This document shows positions 39,424-40,199 of a DNA stretch of 40,199 nucleotides, one piece after another. A program made the position numbers and the translations under genes. A model generated the notes under the pieces. That model searched no databases. It saw nothing but the letters and a program-made list of their open reading frames with translations, and had not been told where the DNA came from. Numbering within the stretch: the first letter of the stretch is position 1; each line of letters starts with the position of its first letter. Source of the DNA: JAUVZF01 sp035529015 (lineage in GTDB: Bacteria; Planctomycetota; Phycisphaerae; FEN-1346); assembly GCA_035529015.1 (NCBI GenBank), contig DATKXP010000276.1, forward strand, positions 1 through 40,199. The letters are read 5' to 3'.

Positions 39424-40199
39424 ATGCCCCGCACCATCGTCATCAACGTCGCCGGCCTCAGCCGCGATCTTGTGGACGAGGTCCCGTCGCTCGCCGCGCT
39501 GGGCGAGCGCGGCACGTGCCTCGACCTCGAGCCGGTCCTGCCCGCGGTCACCTGCACGATGCAGGCGACGCTGACGACCGGCCGGCCGCCGTCGCAGCAC
39601 GGCATCATCTCGAGCGGCCTCTACTTCTTCGACACGGCCGAGGTGCGGTTCTGGGAGCAGTCGGCTCATCTGGTGACCGCCCCGCGCGTCTGGGACCTGC
39701 CGATCTCGGGTCTCAAATCTCAGATCTCAAATCTCAGATCCGAAATCTCAGATCGCCGTCCGAAGGTCGCCGTCCTCTTCTGGCAGCAGAGCCTTTACGG
39801 CTCGGCCGACGTCATGGTCACGCCCAAGCCGGTCCACGGCCCGGGCGGCGAACTCATCCAGGACTGCTACTCGCGGCCGGCCGACCTGTACCGACGCCTC
39901 GTCGCGGGAGAGTCGGCGCTCGAGGCGGGCCAGCCGCGCGGACCCTTCAACCTGATGCATTACTGGGGCCCGTTGGCGGGCGTCGAAGCCAGCCGCTGGA
40001 TCGCCGACGCGTCGCTGACCGTCTGGCGCGACGAGCGGCCCGACCTGCTGCTCACCTACCTGCCGCACCTCGACTACAGCGGCCATCGGCACGGGCCGGA
40101 TTCCGAGGAACACCGCGCGGCCGCTCGCCAACTTGAGCCGCTCCTCGCCCCGCTCATCGCCGCCGCCGAAGCAGACGGCGCCCGCGTCATCGTCCTCTC
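39424..40199 (+). CDS. Alkaline phosphatase-superfamily (nucleotide pyrophosphatase-type) protein, 5' part
   Basis: The gene runs off the right edge; 258 codons are visible, all open. The start MPRTIVINVAGLSRDLVDEV, the nucleophile region PAVTCTMQATLTTGRPPSQHG (Thr43 is the candidate nucleophile) and the metal-site segment YLPHLDYSGHRHGPDS (Asp217 and the following His residues) place it with type I phosphodiesterase/nucleotide pyrophosphatases. No signal peptide is visible. ATG at 39424 has AAAAGGA about 5 nt upstream. Residues about 97-110 (LKSQISNLRSEIS) come from a 42-bp AT-rich repeat and interrupt an otherwise conserved stretch between WDLP and RRPKVAVLFWQQSLYG. Confidence 0.85.
   Translation, partial: MPRTIVINVAGLSRDLVDEVPSLAALGERGTCLDLEPVLPAVTCTMQATLTTGRPPSQHGIISSGLYFFDTAEVRFWEQSAHLVTAPRVWDLPISGLKSQISNLRSEISDRRPKVAVLFWQQSLYGSADVMVTPKPVHGPGGELIQDCYSRPADLYRRLVAGESALEAGQPRGPFNLMHYWGPLAGVEASRWIADASLTVWRDERPDLLLTYLPHLDYSGHRHGPDSEEHRAAARQLEPLLAPLIAAAEADGARVIVL
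39713..39754 (+). repeat. Three tandem 14-bp repeats inside a coding sequence
   Basis: The 12-mer AAATCTCAGATC occurs three times without mismatch at 39715-39726, 39729-39740 and 39743-39754, a 14-bp period with 2-bp spacers TC, TC and CG. The block is strikingly AT-rich against its surroundings. Three copies make 42 bp, which keeps the reading frame; two or four copies would not. Confidence 0.85.

Overview
This 40.2-kb window is GC-rich bacterial chromosome. Gene content points to the Planctomycetota, probably a Phycisphaerae-like lineage known mainly from metagenomes; this is inference. The pointers are a secreted twin-arginine Gfo/Idh/MocA oxidoreductase paired with a secreted HEAT-repeat protein, a pseudopilin, a long-tailed IF2, and many short REP-like hairpin repeats between and inside genes. 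No rRNA, tRNA, CRISPR array, transposase or phage gene was found.

Layout. 1-4102: a secreted-protein gene cut by the left edge diverges from rnfC-rnfD-rnfG, three membrane electron-transport subunits overlapped by scpB. The usual rnfE, rnfA and rnfB do not follow. 4222-8476 (minus): siroheme-type dehydrogenase, LarA-family racemase, a pseudopilin and a two-helix membrane protein of unknown function. 8638-13050 (minus): a glycogen-breakdown pair, a GH15 glucoamylase-type enzyme carrying a C-terminal 2[4Fe-4S] ferredoxin domain, then a glycogen debranching enzyme. 13396-16204 (plus): glmS and a homocysteine methyltransferase.

16267-26673 (minus) reads as one long operon: nusA, infB, ylxP (DUF503), rbfA, an endonuclease III-like protein with a histone H1-like tail, hisG, a TPR lipoprotein and a YebC-family protein. 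It joins transcription/translation factors to DNA-repair-like and histidine genes. 26815-28963 (minus) holds an orphan sugar-type ABC ATPase, a cyclophilin-like TM1367-family protein and a 31-residue membrane peptide. 29067-33065 (minus) is a surface-polysaccharide operon: DUF4416, a WecA/MraY-type phosphosugar transferase and an O-antigen-ligase/TPR protein.

33262-36857 (plus): Gfo/Idh/MocA and HEAT proteins. 36887-37753 (minus): macrodomain and small membrane protein. 37981 to the right edge (plus): GH1 beta-glucosidase and a truncated alkaline-phosphatase-superfamily gene interrupted in frame by three 14-bp repeats.

The most notable items are the glucoamylase-ferredoxin fusion, the reduced rnfCDG set, several hairpin repeat families that touch start and stop codons, the endonuclease III relative without a visible catalytic lysine, and the in-frame 14-bp triplet repeat. 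Start codons were chosen from family N-termini, Shine-Dalgarno sequences and signal peptides; several are GTG or TTG.
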